Shown in pieces: positions 1 through 9,091 of a DNA stretch of 64,000 nucleotides. The position numbers and the translations under genes were made by a program. The notes beneath the pieces were generated by a model. It saw only the letters and a program-made list of their open reading frames with translations, did no database searches and was not told where the DNA came from. This DNA is from Candidatus Reconcilbacillus cellulovorans (GTDB lineage Bacteria; Bacillota; Bacilli; Paenibacillales; Reconciliibacillaceae), in the NCBI GenBank assembly GCA_002507565.1, contig MOXJ01000008.1, forward strand, positions 1 through 64,000, read 5' to 3'. The number at the start of each line of letters is the position of its first letter. Within the stretch, counting starts at the first letter, position 1.

Positions 1-366
1 AAGGGCAGTGAGTGTGTTACATTCCAAGACCCAGCATACAGGAGGCGCTCTTTCTTTTCAAACCGCAAATTCATTCACTACAGGAATGGCTCCTTTTAAA
101 ATTTTGGTTTACCGAAGTGAATAAATTTTAAATTCATATTTTTTTCTGTCAATACCTGTCCCATGATAGTCCAGGCCAATCACATTAGCTGACCCGGTTA
201 AAATCCTATATCGTTTGGCGTCGGGTCCGGATTCCAGATATAATGGAAACAGGAGTATTATCGGCGGTTGGGGAAGGATAAACGGCGTTGAGCGGGATGG
301 GGAAGCCTTCGTTAAGGCGTGCCCACGACGGCGAAGAAGGAAAATTGAATGTGAGGTGAACTCTTT
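1..366. other. AT-rich intergenic region
   Basis: No convincing gene is seen here. The region is clearly richer in A and T than nearly all of the rest of the window. It holds a promoter-like pair at 215-244 and the ribosome site (GAGGTGA, 353-359) of the lipoprotein gene that begins at 367. A minus-strand open frame covering 109-516 has no recognisable domain, has no ribosome site that I could find and overlaps the lipoprotein gene, so I treat it as chance. Confidence 0.5.
215..244 (+). promoter_or_regulatory. Sigma-A promoter upstream of lipoprotein gene
   Basis: TTGGCG (215-220) and a perfect TATAAT (239-244) are separated by 18 bp. Transcription from here would give a leader of about 115 nt before the TTG start at 367. 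Confidence 0.5.
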
Positions 367-921
367 TTGACAACGCATTTTGATCTGAAGAACACTATAC
401 TCATATTCGCGACCGCCTTCGTTTTTTTCTTCATGTTGACCGGTTGCACCGTCCCCCTCCAAGTCAGAACAGACCTGATTTCCGACTTCGAAAAAAGTAT
501 AAAATTGTCTAATCATGAACTAGATCGTTTAATTGTGAAGTTTTATCCGAGAGAGGTTCAATTCATGTTTAATACAAGACAAAAAATGGATGAGACAAAG
601 GCTATCAGAATTTTTCGAAAAACGAAGGAGTTCTTTTTGAGCGATGTTTTTCAGAAAGAAGTAATGGAGGAAATTTTCTTTAAAAAATACGGTAAGAAAG
701 AAAAAATATACCCGGACGTATCGGTCAGCTTTATTTTAAAAGCCGAAAAACCGACTCTCTATTGTCGGTTCCATTCGTCTTATTACGCAACCAGCGATCT
801 GTCGAGTGAGAAATCGAGCAGCGAGATCGACGGCTACCGAACGTGGTATTATCGGTACGGGCAGTGGAACGAGCCGTTGATTGAGCTGCCGCTGGATGAA
901 AGCAGTACGGATGCCGATTGA
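367..921 (+). CDS. Putative lipoprotein of unknown function
   Basis: The 184-residue protein has a hydrophobic N-terminal segment (about residues 10-25) ending in the lipobox LTGC, so it should be a lipid-anchored extracytoplasmic protein. The rest is charged, with no domain I recognise. The TTG start at 367 is supported by GAGGTGA seven bases upstream; no ATG gives the signal sequence. Codon use changes inside the gene: the first 400 bp are AT-rich with many AAA, GAA and TTT codons, while the last 150 bp are GC-rich like the neighbours. This could reflect recent acquisition or a recombination joint. It converges on urtE with only 12 bp between stop codons. Confidence 0.7.
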   Translation: MTTHFDLKNTILIFATAFVFFFMLTGCTVPLQVRTDLISDFEKSIKLSNHELDRLIVKFYPREVQFMFNTRQKMDETKAIRIFRKTKEFFLSDVFQKEVMEEIFFKKYGKKEKIYPDVSVSFILKAEKPTLYCRFHSSYYATSDLSSEKSSSEIDGYRTWYYRYGQWNEPLIELPLDESSTDAD

Positions 922-933
922 TGGACCGACGCC

Positions 934-1629
934 TCACACCGCCAAATACCGCCGCAGCTCGTCGGCGGACAGTTCGTCCGGGGCGCCTTCGGCCACGACG
1001 ACGCCTTTGTCCAGCACGTAGCAGTAGTCGGCGATCGACGCGACGAAATCCAGGCTCTGTTCGACGAGCAGCACCGCGGTATCGCCGGACGCCTTGATCG
1101 CGCCGATCGCGTTTTCGATCAGCCGGACGACGGACGGCTGGATGCCTTCGGTCGGTTCGTCGAGGAGCAGCAGCGACGGTCCGGCGACGAGCGCACGCGC
1201 GATCGCCAACTGTTGCTGCTGACCGCCGCTCAGATCGCCGCCGCGGCGGCGCAGCATGTCGCGCAGGGCCGGAAACAGTTCAAACACGCGTTCCGGGATG
1301 CCGCCCGTTCGTCCGCCGGACGCTTCCAGCCCCACCTTCAGATTTTCTTCCACCGTCAACTGTCCGAAAATGTCCCGTCCCTGCGGCACGTAGCCGATGC
1401 CGGCGCGCGCGCGCCATTCGGGCGGAAGCCGCGTCAAGTCCGTTCCGTTGTACCGGATGACGCCCTTTTGCGTTTTCAGCAGGCCCATGATCGTCCGCAT
1501 GAGCGTCGTCTTGCCGACGCCGTTGCGGCCCATGAGGCAGACGACGCGGCCGGGCGCTACCGTGAGACTGACGTCGCGCAGCACGAGGCTGCCGCCGTAG
1601 CCGGCCGAGATGTTTCGCACTTCAAGCAT
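934..1629 (-). CDS. urtE: Urea ABC transporter ATP-binding protein UrtE
   Basis: This ABC ATPase of 231 residues belongs to the LivF-like branch. It has Walker A GRNGVGKTT (about residues 34-42), the signature LSGGQQQQLAIARAL and Walker B LLLLDEPTEGIQ. The opening MLEVRNISAGYGGS is typical of UrtE. It is last in the minus-strand urtABCDE operon and overlaps urtD by 8 bp, so the two are translationally coupled. With UrtD it should power urea import. General amino-acid (Liv) ATPases look similar, but the urease operon next door and the UrtA-E order favour urea. Confidence 0.9.
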   Translation of the reverse strand: MLEVRNISAGYGGSLVLRDVSLTVAPGRVVCLMGRNGVGKTTLMRTIMGLLKTQKGVIRYNGTDLTRLPPEWRARAGIGYVPQGRDIFGQLTVEENLKVGLEASGGRTGGIPERVFELFPALRDMLRRRGGDLSGGQQQQLAIARALVAGPSLLLLDEPTEGIQPSVVRLIENAIGAIKASGDTAVLLVEQSLDFVASIADYCYVLDKGVVVAEGAPDELSADELRRYLAV

Positions 1630-2467
1630 GCGGATCGGCCCTCCTTCCGAGATACACTTCGGCGACGCGTTCGTCGTTTTGAACGTCGGCGACGGAGCCT
1701 TCGCATAGGACGGCGCCTTCGTGCATGACGGTGACGGTCTGCGCGCACGCGCGGACGAACGCCATGTCGTGCTCGACGACCAGGACGGTGTGATCGGTCG
1801 CGATGTCGCGCAGCAGTTCCGCGGTCCGCTCGGTTTCCGCGTCGGTCATGCCGGCGACGGGTTCGTCGAGGAGCAAGAGCTCGGGGTCCTGCGCCAGCAG
1901 CATGCCGATTTCCAGCCATTGTTTTTCGCCGTGCGAAAGGGTGCCGCCGCGGACGCGCGGTTTGTCCGCCAGACCGACCCGTTCGAGAATGCGCGCGATG
2001 CGGTCGCGCTGTTCGGCGGACAGCCGGGCGGAGAGCGCGTGGCGGACGCCGCGCGGCTGTTTCAGCGCGATTTCGATGTTTTCCCATACCGTCAGTTCGG
2101 CGAAAATCGACGGCGACTGGAATTTGCGGCCGATGCCGAGCGCGGCGATTTCGTGTTCTTGCAGTTTGGCCAGGTCGATCGCGCCCTTGAACCGGACGCG
2201 CCCGGCCGAAGGCCGCGTTTTGCCGCAGAGGACGTCGAGCAGCGTCGTTTTGCCGGCCCCGTTCGGTCCGATCAGAAACCGCAGCTCGCCGCGCCGCAGG
2301 GTGAAATCGACGCCGCGCAGCGCCCGGAATCCGCCGAAACGGACTTCCAGCGATTCCACGAAAACAAGCGGCGGTTCAGGAGCTGGGCGGATCGCGCTGG
2401 CGACGGCCGCCGCGTCCGGTTCTTCCGCCCGCACCGCGGCGGTTTTAAGCCGTCCGATATCGGCCAT
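1622..2467 (-). CDS. urtD: Urea ABC transporter ATP-binding protein UrtD
   Basis: This is the LivG-like ATPase of the importer (281 residues). Walker A is GPNGAGKTTLLD (about residues 69-80), the signature is LSHGEKQWLEIGMLL and Walker B is LLLLDEPVAGMT. The variant signature LSHGEKQWLEIGM is characteristic of UrtD. About 35 residues precede the ATPase fold and are rich in Ala, Pro and Glu. Its start lies inside the end of urtC (23-bp overlap) and its stop overlaps urtE, so the cassette is tightly coupled. Confidence 0.9.
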   Translation of the reverse strand: MADIGRLKTAAVRAEEPDAAAVASAIRPAPEPPLVFVESLEVRFGGFRALRGVDFTLRRGELRFLIGPNGAGKTTLLDVLCGKTRPSAGRVRFKGAIDLAKLQEHEIAALGIGRKFQSPSIFAELTVWENIEIALKQPRGVRHALSARLSAEQRDRIARILERVGLADKPRVRGGTLSHGEKQWLEIGMLLAQDPELLLLDEPVAGMTDAETERTAELLRDIATDHTVLVVEHDMAFVRACAQTVTVMHEGAVLCEGSVADVQNDERVAEVYLGRRADPHA

Positions 2468-3584
2468 CGGACACCCTCCTTTCGTTCCGTCTCCGGATCG
2501 TCCGGATCAGTGTCTGCCAAAGCCCGACCAGGCCGCCCGGCAAGAGCAGCACGACGACCACGAACAGTCCGCCCAGGAAAAACAGCCAGCCGTCCGGGTA
2601 CAGTTCGCTGAACGCCGTTTTCGCCGCATTGGTGGCGAGCGCCCCGATCACCGCGCCGGACAGCGTGCCGCGGCCGCCGATCGCCACCCAGAGCACCATT
2701 TCGATCGACGGCACGATGTTCATCTGCGCCGGGGAAATGATGCCTTCCTGCAGGACGAACAAAGCGCCCGCGACGCCGGCCAGAGCCGCCGACAGGCCGA
2801 AAGCGAACACTTTATACCGGACGGGGTCGTATCCCAGGAAACGCAGCCGGTTTTCCCCGTCGCGGACGGCGATCAGAATGCGCCCGAACCGTCCCCGGAC
2901 CATGCGCCTGCAAAGAAAGTACGTCGCGCCGAGCACAAATAGCGAAACGTAGTACAGCGCGATTTTCACGTTCGGATCGTAAAGCGGAAATCCGAGAAAC
3001 GTCGAGAAGTTCGTCAGGCCGTTCGTTCCGCCGGTATAGCCCTGTTGTCCGATGAAAAGCGTGACGGTGACGATGACGAGCGCCTGGGTCAGAATCGAGA
3101 AAAAAGCGCCGCGGATCCGGTTGCGGAACGTCAGATACCCGAGCGAAACGGCGATCAGGACGGGAACGGCGACGGCCGCCGCGAGCGCGAACCAGGGCGA
3201 AGCGAACGGCCGCCAAAACCACGGCAGCGACTCCACGCCGCTCCAGCTCATGAAGTCGGGCAGCCTGCCGCCGGAAGCGACGAGTTTCAGGTGCATGGCC
3301 ACGGCGTAGGCGCCGAGACCGAAGAAGACGCCGTGACCGAGGCTGAGAATCCCTGCGTATCCCCAGATCAGGTCGATGCCGATCGCCAAAACCGCAAAGG
3401 CGAGAAATTTGCCGAGCAGCGACAGCCTGAAGTCCGACAGGCCGAACGGCGCAAGCAGAAGGGCGGCAGCGACGAGCGCCGTCAGCGCGACGCCGGCGCG
3501 GGCGAGCGCGCCTTCTTTCATGGTCGGCGCCGGCTGCGGGCGAACGGGCCGGCCGCTTGTCGGTCGAGTGATCAATCCGCTCAC
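2445..3584 (-). CDS. urtC: Urea ABC transporter permease UrtC
   Basis: This 379-residue permease has many membrane segments from about residue 30 to 350 and the LivM-type motif GYAGILSLGHGVFFGLGAYAV near residue 75. It forms the urea channel together with UrtB. The N-terminal 25 residues are hydrophilic and Pro-rich. The sequence VAIGGRGTLSGAVIGA near residue 300 is the cytoplasmic loop that contacts the ATPases. The gene starts 6 bp downstream of the urtB stop. Confidence 0.9.
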   Translation of the reverse strand: MSGLITRPTSGRPVRPQPAPTMKEGALARAGVALTALVAAALLLAPFGLSDFRLSLLGKFLAFAVLAIGIDLIWGYAGILSLGHGVFFGLGAYAVAMHLKLVASGGRLPDFMSWSGVESLPWFWRPFASPWFALAAAVAVPVLIAVSLGYLTFRNRIRGAFFSILTQALVIVTVTLFIGQQGYTGGTNGLTNFSTFLGFPLYDPNVKIALYYVSLFVLGATYFLCRRMVRGRFGRILIAVRDGENRLRFLGYDPVRYKVFAFGLSAALAGVAGALFVLQEGIISPAQMNIVPSIEMVLWVAIGGRGTLSGAVIGALATNAAKTAFSELYPDGWLFFLGGLFVVVVLLLPGGLVGLWQTLIRTIRRRNERRVSDGRYRTA

Positions 3585-3590
3585 ATCCTT

Positions 3591-4496
3591 TCAGTCCAGC
3601 GCGCGGGTGCGGGTCTGCAGCAGGCCGGACGGTCTCCACTGCAAAAAGGCGATGACGAGCGCGAACACGAGCACTTTGGCCAGCGTTGCGGTCGTCGCGT
3701 ATTCCAGCGTCGTCGAGGCGACACCGATGCCGAGCGCGCCGAGCGCAGTACCGGCCAGTTGGCCGATGCCGCCGAGGACGACGACCATGAAGGCGTCGAC
3801 GATGTAATACGTGCCGAGCGACGGCCCGATCGGCCCGAGCAGGGTCAGGACGCAGCCCGCCAGTCCGGCGATGCCCGAACCGAACGCGAACACGCGCGCG
3901 TCGAGCTTGCGCGTCGACACGCCGAGGCAGGCGGCCATCGAGCGGTTTTCCAGGGCGGCGCGAATGTTCCGGCCGCCGCGCGTATGCCGGAGATACAAGT
4001 AGATGGAACTGAGGCAGACGGCCGCCAAAGCAATGATGAACAATCGCTTGTAAGGCAACACGAGGTCGGCCGTGATTTTCCATCCGCCTTCCAGCCAGGC
4101 CGGCGCCTTCACCGCGACGTTCGGGGCGCCGAAAATCGAGCGCGCCGCCTGCTGCAAAATCAGACTGACGCCCCACGTGGCGAGCAGGCTGTCGAGCGGA
4201 CGGCCGTACAGATGCCGGACGAGCGTCGTTTCGAGCAGCCAGCCGATCGCGAACGCCAGCGCGAACGCAAGCGGCAGCGAGGCGAGGAAAAACAGATCGG
4301 CCGCCCCCGCCGGCGCGTAACGCATAAACCATTGCTGCGTCATGTACGCCGTATAGGCGCCGATCATGAGGAATTCGCCGTGCGCCATGTTGATGACTTT
4401 CATCAGGCCGAACGTGATCGCCAGGCCGAGCGCGGCGAGCAGCAGGATCGATCCGACGCTGACGCCGTTGAACAGTTGCAGAAGCAGAAGACTCAC
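3591..4496 (-). CDS. urtB: Urea ABC transporter permease UrtB
   Basis: This is the LivH-like permease partner (301 residues, GTG start). It contains [25 protein letters not shown] near the N-terminus, matching branched-chain amino acid and urea permeases, and a loop [17 protein letters not shown] near residue 235. It follows urtA after an 85-bp gap that carries a strong hairpin (4533-4565), which may lower downstream expression relative to the binding protein. Confidence 0.9.
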   Translation of the reverse strand: MSLLLLQLFNGVSVGSILLLAALGLAITFGLMKVINMAHGEFLMIGAYTAYMTQQWFMRYAPAGAADLFFLASLPLAFALAFAIGWLLETTLVRHLYGRPLDSLLATWGVSLILQQAARSIFGAPNVAVKAPAWLEGGWKITADLVLPYKRLFIIALAAVCLSSIYLYLRHTRGGRNIRAALENRSMAACLGVSTRKLDARVFAFGSGIAGLAGCVLTLLGPIGPSLGTYYIVDAFMVVVLGGIGQLAGTALGALGIGVASTTLEYATTATLAKVLVFALVIAFLQWRPSGLLQTRTRALD

Positions 4497-4532
4497 GCGA
4501 AGTCACCCCGCTTGGCGCGGATAAGGAATGAC

Positions 4533-4565
4533 GCGGCGGGGACCGGGCGTCCGGCCGCCCGCCGC
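4533..4565 (-). other. GC hairpin between urtA and urtB
   Basis: GCGGCGGG (4533-4540) pairs with CCCGCCGC (4558-4565), giving an 8-bp stem. No U-tract follows on the transcribed minus strand, so it is not a classical terminator. Hairpins placed directly after binding-protein genes commonly protect the upstream mRNA from 3' decay and raise binding protein over permease. That role is inferred here. Confidence 0.5.
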
Positions 4566-4581
4566 TTTTCATAGTAGAACG

Positions 4582-5835
4582 TTATTTCTGTCCGCTGACT
4601 TCCGCGCCCCACGGATAGCTTTTCAGCCACGGATCGGGTTTGACCGGTTCGCCGGAGTTCCACACTTCCTTGAACATGCCGTCGGCCTGCACCTGGCCGA
4701 TGCGGACCGTTTTGTAAACGTGCTGCGTTTCGCCGTCGACCGTCACTTTGCCTTCAGGAGCCTGGATGGTCAGGCTTTTGGCGGCTTCCTTCACTTTGGC
4801 GACGTCGAACGAACCGGCTTTTTTCACCGCTTCCGCCCACAGGTAGACGCCGAAGTATCCCGCCTCGATCGGGTCGGCGGTGACGCGGTCCTGTCCGTAT
4901 TTGGCCTTGTAGGCGGCGACGAATTTCTTGTTTTCCGGCGTATCGGTCGTCTGGAAATAGTTCCACGCCGCGTAGTGTCCTTCCAGAAGCGACGCGCCGA
5001 TGCCGCGGATTTCCTCTTCCGCGATGCTGACCGACATGACGGGGATGTCGGCGGCGGTGATGCCCGCGTCTTTCAGTTGTTTGAAAAAGGCGACGTTGGA
5101 GTCCCCGTTCAGCGTGTTGAAAATAACGCTGGGCCGCGTGCTCTTGATTTTGCTGATCATCGTGCTGAAATCGGTATGTCCGAGCGCGACGTATTCCTCC
5201 GCGACGACGGTGCCGCCTTCGGCCTTGAGCTGCGCTTTGATGATTTTGTTGGCGGTGCGGGGGAAGACGTAGTCCGAGCCGAGCAGGAAGAACGATTTCC
5301 CCTTGTTCTGCAAAAGCCACGTGACGGCGGGAATGATCTGCTGATTGGTCGTGGCTCCCGTGTAGAAAATGTTCGGCGACGTTTCCAGACCTTCGTACTG
5401 GACCGGGTAAAACAGCAGGCCGTTGTTTTGCTCGACGACCGGCAGCATCGCTTTGCGGCTTGCCGACGTCCAGCCGCCGAACACGACGACCGCCTTGTCG
5501 TTTTGCAGCAGTTTGCGGATTTTTTCGGCGAACATCTGCGGATCGGACGCGCCGTCTTCGACGATCGGTTTCAGTTTTTTGCCCAGCACGCCGCCGGCAG
5601 CGTTGATTTCCTCGATCGCCAGCATCGTCGCGTCCTTGACGGACGTTTCGCTGATCGACATCGTGCCGGTCAGGGAATGTAACACGCCGACCGGGACGGT
5701 GTCGCCCGAGCCGCCGCCCGTCCCCGATTCGGAGGCGGAATTCGACGCGGGCGTCGAGCTGCCGGCGCAGCCCGCGACGGCCCATGCAAAGGCGGCGGTC
5801 AGCAACCAGGCGCTCATCAGTTTCTTACGTTTCAT
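4582..5835 (-). CDS. urtA: Urea ABC transporter substrate-binding protein UrtA
   Basis: This periplasmic-type binding protein (417 residues) captures urea outside the cell. A basic start (MKRKK) and a hydrophobic stretch lead to the lipobox VAGC, so it is a lipoprotein. After a Ser/Gly-rich linker comes [16 protein letters not shown], the hallmark UrtA N-lobe sequence, followed by [15 protein letters not shown] place the start at ATG 5835, with AAGAAAGGGG upstream, rather than at the in-frame TTG at 5871, because the former gives a normal signal peptide. It is the first gene of the urt operon and lies divergent to ureA. Confidence 0.92.
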   Translation of the reverse strand: MKRKKLMSAWLLTAAFAWAVAGCAGSSTPASNSASESGTGGGSGDTVPVGVLHSLTGTMSISETSVKDATMLAIEEINAAGGVLGKKLKPIVEDGASDPQMFAEKIRKLLQNDKAVVVFGGWTSASRKAMLPVVEQNNGLLFYPVQYEGLETSPNIFYTGATTNQQIIPAVTWLLQNKGKSFFLLGSDYVFPRTANKIIKAQLKAEGGTVVAEEYVALGHTDFSTMISKIKSTRPSVIFNTLNGDSNVAFFKQLKDAGITAADIPVMSVSIAEEEIRGIGASLLEGHYAAWNYFQTTDTPENKKFVAAYKAKYGQDRVTADPIEAGYFGVYLWAEAVKKAGSFDVAKVKEAAKSLTIQAPEGKVTVDGETQHVYKTVRIGQVQADGMFKEVWNSGEPVKPDPWLKSYPWGAEVSGQK

Positions 5836-5885
5836 GTCGTGTTCAGCCCCTTTCTTGGTGTTGAATCTCAAAAAGTACGCCTCTT

Positions 5886-5914
5886 ATATTAAATCATATT
5901 CTGAATTATGTCAA
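5886..5914 (-). promoter_or_regulatory. Sigma-A promoter of the urt operon
   Basis: On the minus strand a perfect TTGACA (5914-5909) and TAATAT (5891-5886) are separated by exactly 17 bp. Transcription would start about 40-45 bp before the urtA ATG. The -35 element forms one half of the GlnR/TnrA-type operator. Confidence 0.8.
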
Positions 5915-5925
5915 GATTATTTACA
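5909..5925. promoter_or_regulatory. GlnR/TnrA-type nitrogen operator between urtA and ureA
   Basis: The 17-mer is an exact match to the GlnR/TnrA consensus TGTNAN7TNACA. It reads TGTCA, seven bases, then TTACA. It covers the urt -35 box (5909-5914) and most of the ure -35 box (5921-5926). Bacillus GlnR and TnrA bind such sites, and overlap with a -35 element normally means repression. This suggests that urea uptake and urea breakdown are shut off together when glutamine is plentiful. No glnR or tnrA gene is in the window. Confidence 0.75.
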
Positions 5926-5948
5926 TCAAATGAGATGAGGGTTATAAT
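5921..5948 (+). promoter_or_regulatory. Sigma-A promoter of the urease operon
   Basis: TTACAT (5921-5926) and a perfect TATAAT (5943-5948) are 16 bp apart. The predicted start is about 15 bp before the ureA GTG. The -35 box lies in the nitrogen operator. Confidence 0.7.
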
Positions 5949-5970
5949 AACGATGAGAGGGGGGAACGGC

Positions 5971-6276
5971 GTGCACTTGACGGAACGCGAAAAAGAGAAG
6001 CTGTTGATCACCGTGGCGGCCGACGTCGCGCGGCGGCGGCTGGCCCGCGGGTTGAAACTGAACTACCCGGAGAGCATGGCGGTTTTGATTTCGGAACTGC
6101 TGGAAGGCGCGCGCGAGGGCCTGAGCGTGGCGGAACTGATGGAGCGCGGCACGAAGGTGCTCCGGCGCGACCAGGTGATGGAAGGCGTTCCGGAGATGAT
6201 CGAGGAAGTGCAGGTCGAAGCGACGTTTCCCGACGGCACGAAGCTCGTCACGGTTCATCGGCCGATTCGGGAGTAG
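5971..6276 (+). CDS. ureA: Urease subunit gamma
   Basis: This is the small gamma subunit of nickel urease (101 residues), which joins the beta and alpha subunits in the (abg)3 enzyme that splits urea to ammonia and CO2. The protein starts (M)[22 protein letters not shown], the standard UreA opening, and contains [20 protein letters not shown] choose GTG 5971, six bases after AGAGGGGGG, because the in-frame ATG at 5953 would add six atypical residues and overlap the ribosome site. First gene of ureABCFGD. Confidence 0.95.
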   Translation: MHLTEREKEKLLITVAADVARRRLARGLKLNYPESMAVLISELLEGAREGLSVAELMERGTKVLRRDQVMEGVPEMIEEVQVEATFPDGTKLVTVHRPIRE

Positions 6277-6284
6277 GAGGGAGG

Positions 6285-6653
6285 ATGCCTGTGATTCCAG
6301 GCGAGTATCGGATCAGACCGGGCGAACTGGAACTGAACGCGGGCCGGCGCACGGAACGGCTGACGGTCGTCAATCTGGGCGATCGGCCCGTGCAGGTCGG
6401 ATCGCACGCCCATTTTTTCGAAGTCAACCGGTTGTTGCGTTTCGACCGCCTGAAGGCGTTCGGCATGCGGCTCGACATTCCGGCCGGGACGGCGGTCCGG
6501 TTCGAGCCGGGCGAGGAAAAACCGGTGGAACTGGTCGAGTTCGGCGGCACGCGGCAGGCGCACGGCATGAACGGAATGACGATGGGATGGACGGGCGGTG
6601 GGGCGGACGCTGCTGTGCTTGAGCGGTTGCGACAATGGTTGGGCGGGGAGTGA
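6285..6653 (+). CDS. ureB: Urease subunit beta
   Basis: The beta subunit (122 residues) opens [18 protein letters not shown] and carries the conserved [19 protein letters not shown] segment. The ribosome site GGAGGGAGG directly precedes the ATG. The C-terminal tail is longer than the minimal UreB. The stop TGA overlaps the proposed GTG start of ureC. Confidence 0.95.
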   Translation: MPVIPGEYRIRPGELELNAGRRTERLTVVNLGDRPVQVGSHAHFFEVNRLLRFDRLKAFGMRLDIPAGTAVRFEPGEEKPVELVEFGGTRQAHGMNGMTMGWTGGGADAAVLERLRQWLGGE

Positions 6654-8374
6654 GGCGTTTGTACCGGATGGAACGAAGCCGTTATGCGGCGATGTTCGGC
6701 CCGACGGTCGGGGACGCGGTTCGTCTGGCGGATACCGATCTGTGGGCGGAAATCGAGCGGGATTACACCGTATACGGAGACGAATGCAAGTTCGGCGGAG
6801 GCAAAGTGATCCGCGACGGCATGGGCCAGTCGTCGAGGACGACGCGCGAAGGCGGCGCGCTGGATACGGTGATCACCAACGCGATCATTATCGACCACTG
6901 GGGCATCGTCAAGGCGGATATCGGCATTCGCGACGGCCGCATTGTCGGCATCGGCAAGGCCGGCAACCCCGACACGATGGACGGCGTCGATCCGCGGCTC
7001 GTCATCGGCGCGGGTACCGAGGTGATCGCGGGGGAAGGCAAAATCGTGACGGCGGGCGGCGTCGACACGCATATCCATTTTATTTGTCCCCAGCAGATCG
7101 AAACGGCGCTGGCGTCCGGTATTACGACGATGATCGGCGGCGGTACAGGTCCGGCGACCGGGACGAACGCGACGACGTGCACGCCGGGGCAGTGGCACAT
7201 TCACCGGATGCTGGAAGCCGCCGAGGCGTTCCCGGTCAACCTCGGTTTTCTCGGCAAAGGCAACGCTTCTTATCCGGAACCGCTGGCCGAGCAGATCGAG
7301 GCCGGCGCGATCGGACTGAAGTTGCATGAGGACTGGGGCTCGACGCCGGCGGCGATCGACTGTTGCCTGCGGGTCGCCGACCGTTACGACGTGCAGGTGG
7401 CGATCCATACGGATACGCTCAACGAGGCGGGGTTCGTCGAGGACACGATCCGCGCGATCGGCGGCCGCACCATTCATACGTATCATACCGAGGGTGCAGG
7501 CGGCGGGCATGCGCCGGACATTCTGCGCATCGCAGGCGAGCTGAACGTTCTGCCGTCCTCGACGAATCCGACGCGGCCGTATACGGTGAACACGATCGAG
7601 GAGCACCTCGACATGCTGATGGTCTGTCACCACCTGGACAGCCGCATTCCCGAAGACGTCGCGTTCGCGGACTCCCGCATCCGGCCGGAGACGATCGCGG
7701 CCGAGGACGTGCTGCACGACATGGGCGTGCTCAGCATCATCAGTTCCGACTCGCAGGCGATGGGGCGGGTCGGCGAGGTCATCATCCGGACGTGGCAGAC
7801 GGCGGATAAGATGAAAAAACAGTTCGGTCCGCTTCCGCCGGACACGGAAGCGAACGACAATTTCCGCATCAAGCGGTACGTCGCCAAATATACGATCAAT
7901 CCGGCGATCGCTCACGGCGTCGGGCATCTGATCGGATCGGTCGAGCCGGGCAAGTGGGCGGATCTCGTGCTGTGGCGTCCGGCGTTCTTCGGCGTCAAGC
8001 CGGAAATGGTGATCAAAGGCGGCATGATCGTTTACGCGCAGATGGGCGATCCGAACGCCTCCATTCCGACGCCGCAGCCGGTGTTCGGCCGGCCGATGTT
8101 CGGCGCGTTCGGCGGGGCGGTCGCTTCGTGCTGCATCACGTTCGTGTCGAAAGCGGCGTACGCCAAAGGCGTTCACGAGCGGCTCGGCCTGAAGCGGCGC
8201 GTCGAACCGGTGCGCGGCGTGCGGACGCTGACGAAAAAGCAGATGATCCACAACGACGCGACGCCGCGGATCGAGGTCGATCCGGAGACGTACGAGGTGC
8301 GCGTCGACGGAAAAGTCGTCACGTGCGAGCCGGCGTCGGTGCTGCCGATGGCGCAGCGGTATTTTTTGTTCTAG
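6650..8374 (+). CDS. ureC: Urease catalytic subunit alpha
   Basis: This is the nickel-containing catalytic subunit (574 residues from GTG 6650; 568 from ATG 6668). Nickel ligands and catalytic residues are in [10 protein letters not shown], the carbamylated-lysine motif GLKLHEDWG, the HTD...[14 protein letters not shown] segment, and the flap with its catalytic His, [22 protein letters not shown]. All key residues are present, so the enzyme should be active. GTG 6650 overlaps the ureB stop, but the ATG at 6668 fits the length of most UreC proteins about equally well. Confidence 0.96.
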   Translation: MRRLYRMERSRYAAMFGPTVGDAVRLADTDLWAEIERDYTVYGDECKFGGGKVIRDGMGQSSRTTREGGALDTVITNAIIIDHWGIVKADIGIRDGRIVGIGKAGNPDTMDGVDPRLVIGAGTEVIAGEGKIVTAGGVDTHIHFICPQQIETALASGITTMIGGGTGPATGTNATTCTPGQWHIHRMLEAAEAFPVNLGFLGKGNASYPEPLAEQIEAGAIGLKLHEDWGSTPAAIDCCLRVADRYDVQVAIHTDTLNEAGFVEDTIRAIGGRTIHTYHTEGAGGGHAPDILRIAGELNVLPSSTNPTRPYTVNTIEEHLDMLMVCHHLDSRIPEDVAFADSRIRPETIAAEDVLHDMGVLSIISSDSQAMGRVGEVIIRTWQTADKMKKQFGPLPPDTEANDNFRIKRYVAKYTINPAIAHGVGHLIGSVEPGKWADLVLWRPAFFGVKPEMVIKGGMIVYAQMGDPNASIPTPQPVFGRPMFGAFGGAVASCCITFVSKAAYAKGVHERLGLKRRVEPVRGVRTLTKKQMIHNDATPRIEVDPETYEVRVDGKVVTCEPASVLPMAQRYFLF

Positions 8375-8389
8375 AGCGGGGCGGTAGCC

Positions 8390-9070
8390 GTGTCGTGGCT
8401 CGCGTTCGTCCAGTTGCTGGATTCCGCGCTGCCGGTCGGCGCGTTCTCGCATTCGTTCGGGCTGGAAACGCTTGTTCAGGAAGGGCGGATTCGCGACGCC
8501 GGCGAGTTGCGGGCGTTTGTCCGGGCGATGTTGTGGCACGCCTGGTCGACGACGGACGCGCTCGCCGTGAAGGCGTCATACGTTTACGGCGCAAGCGGCG
8601 AATGGGAGCGCGTGTTCGAGCTGGACCGGCTGCTGCACGCCCAGCGGATCGCGCCCGAAACGCGGGAAGGCATGGTCCGCATCGGCAGGCGGTTGCTCTC
8701 GCTTGTTACGCGGCTGCATCCGCGGCTCGACTGGGAGCCGCTTGCGGGCGCGGTCGCGGCCGGGCGGACGCCGGGGGCGTTTCCGACGGTGTTCGGATTT
8801 GCGACGTATCGAATGTGTATCCCATTGGCTCAGGCGGCGGAAGGATATCTTTATACGTGCGTCGCGGGGGCGGCAAACGCGGCGCTCCGGCTGATGTCGA
8901 TCGGCCAGACGGAGGCGCAGGCGGTGATCGCGGAACTCGCGTCCGACATCCGCGACGCCTGGCGGGCGGCGTCCGGACTCGACCCGTTCGACTACCGCGC
9001 CTGCGCGCCGCTCGCGGACGCGGCGATGCTTCGCCACGAAACGCTGTATTCGCGATTGTTCATGTCCTGA
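8390..9070 (+). CDS. ureF: Urease accessory protein UreF
   Basis: UreF (226 residues, GTG start) gates GTP hydrolysis by UreG in the UreD-UreF-UreG nickel-insertion complex. The all-helical protein opens LAFVQLLDSALPVGAFSHSFGLETLV, a diagnostic UreF motif, and includes the conserved CIPLAQAAEGYLYTCV region and a C-terminal YRACAPLADAAMLRHETLYSRLF. It lies directly after ureC, where many species have ureE first. No ureE is present. Confidence 0.95.
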   Translation: MSWLAFVQLLDSALPVGAFSHSFGLETLVQEGRIRDAGELRAFVRAMLWHAWSTTDALAVKASYVYGASGEWERVFELDRLLHAQRIAPETREGMVRIGRRLLSLVTRLHPRLDWEPLAGAVAAGRTPGAFPTVFGFATYRMCIPLAQAAEGYLYTCVAGAANAALRLMSIGQTEAQAVIAELASDIRDAWRAASGLDPFDYRACAPLADAAMLRHETLYSRLFMS

Positions 9071-9091
9071 ATAAGGGAGGATGAAAATCCT

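Noticed and set aside
109-516. Minus-strand open frame of 135 codons
   Set aside because: No domain, no ribosome site, and it overlaps the lipoprotein gene that has both a signal peptide and a good ribosome site.
8815-8833. A copy of the IS inner repeat (TGTATCCCATTGGCTCAG, one mismatch) inside ureF
   Set aside because: It encodes the conserved IPLAQ part of UreF in frame, with no second repeat or transposase near it. Most likely coincidence, not an IS remnant.
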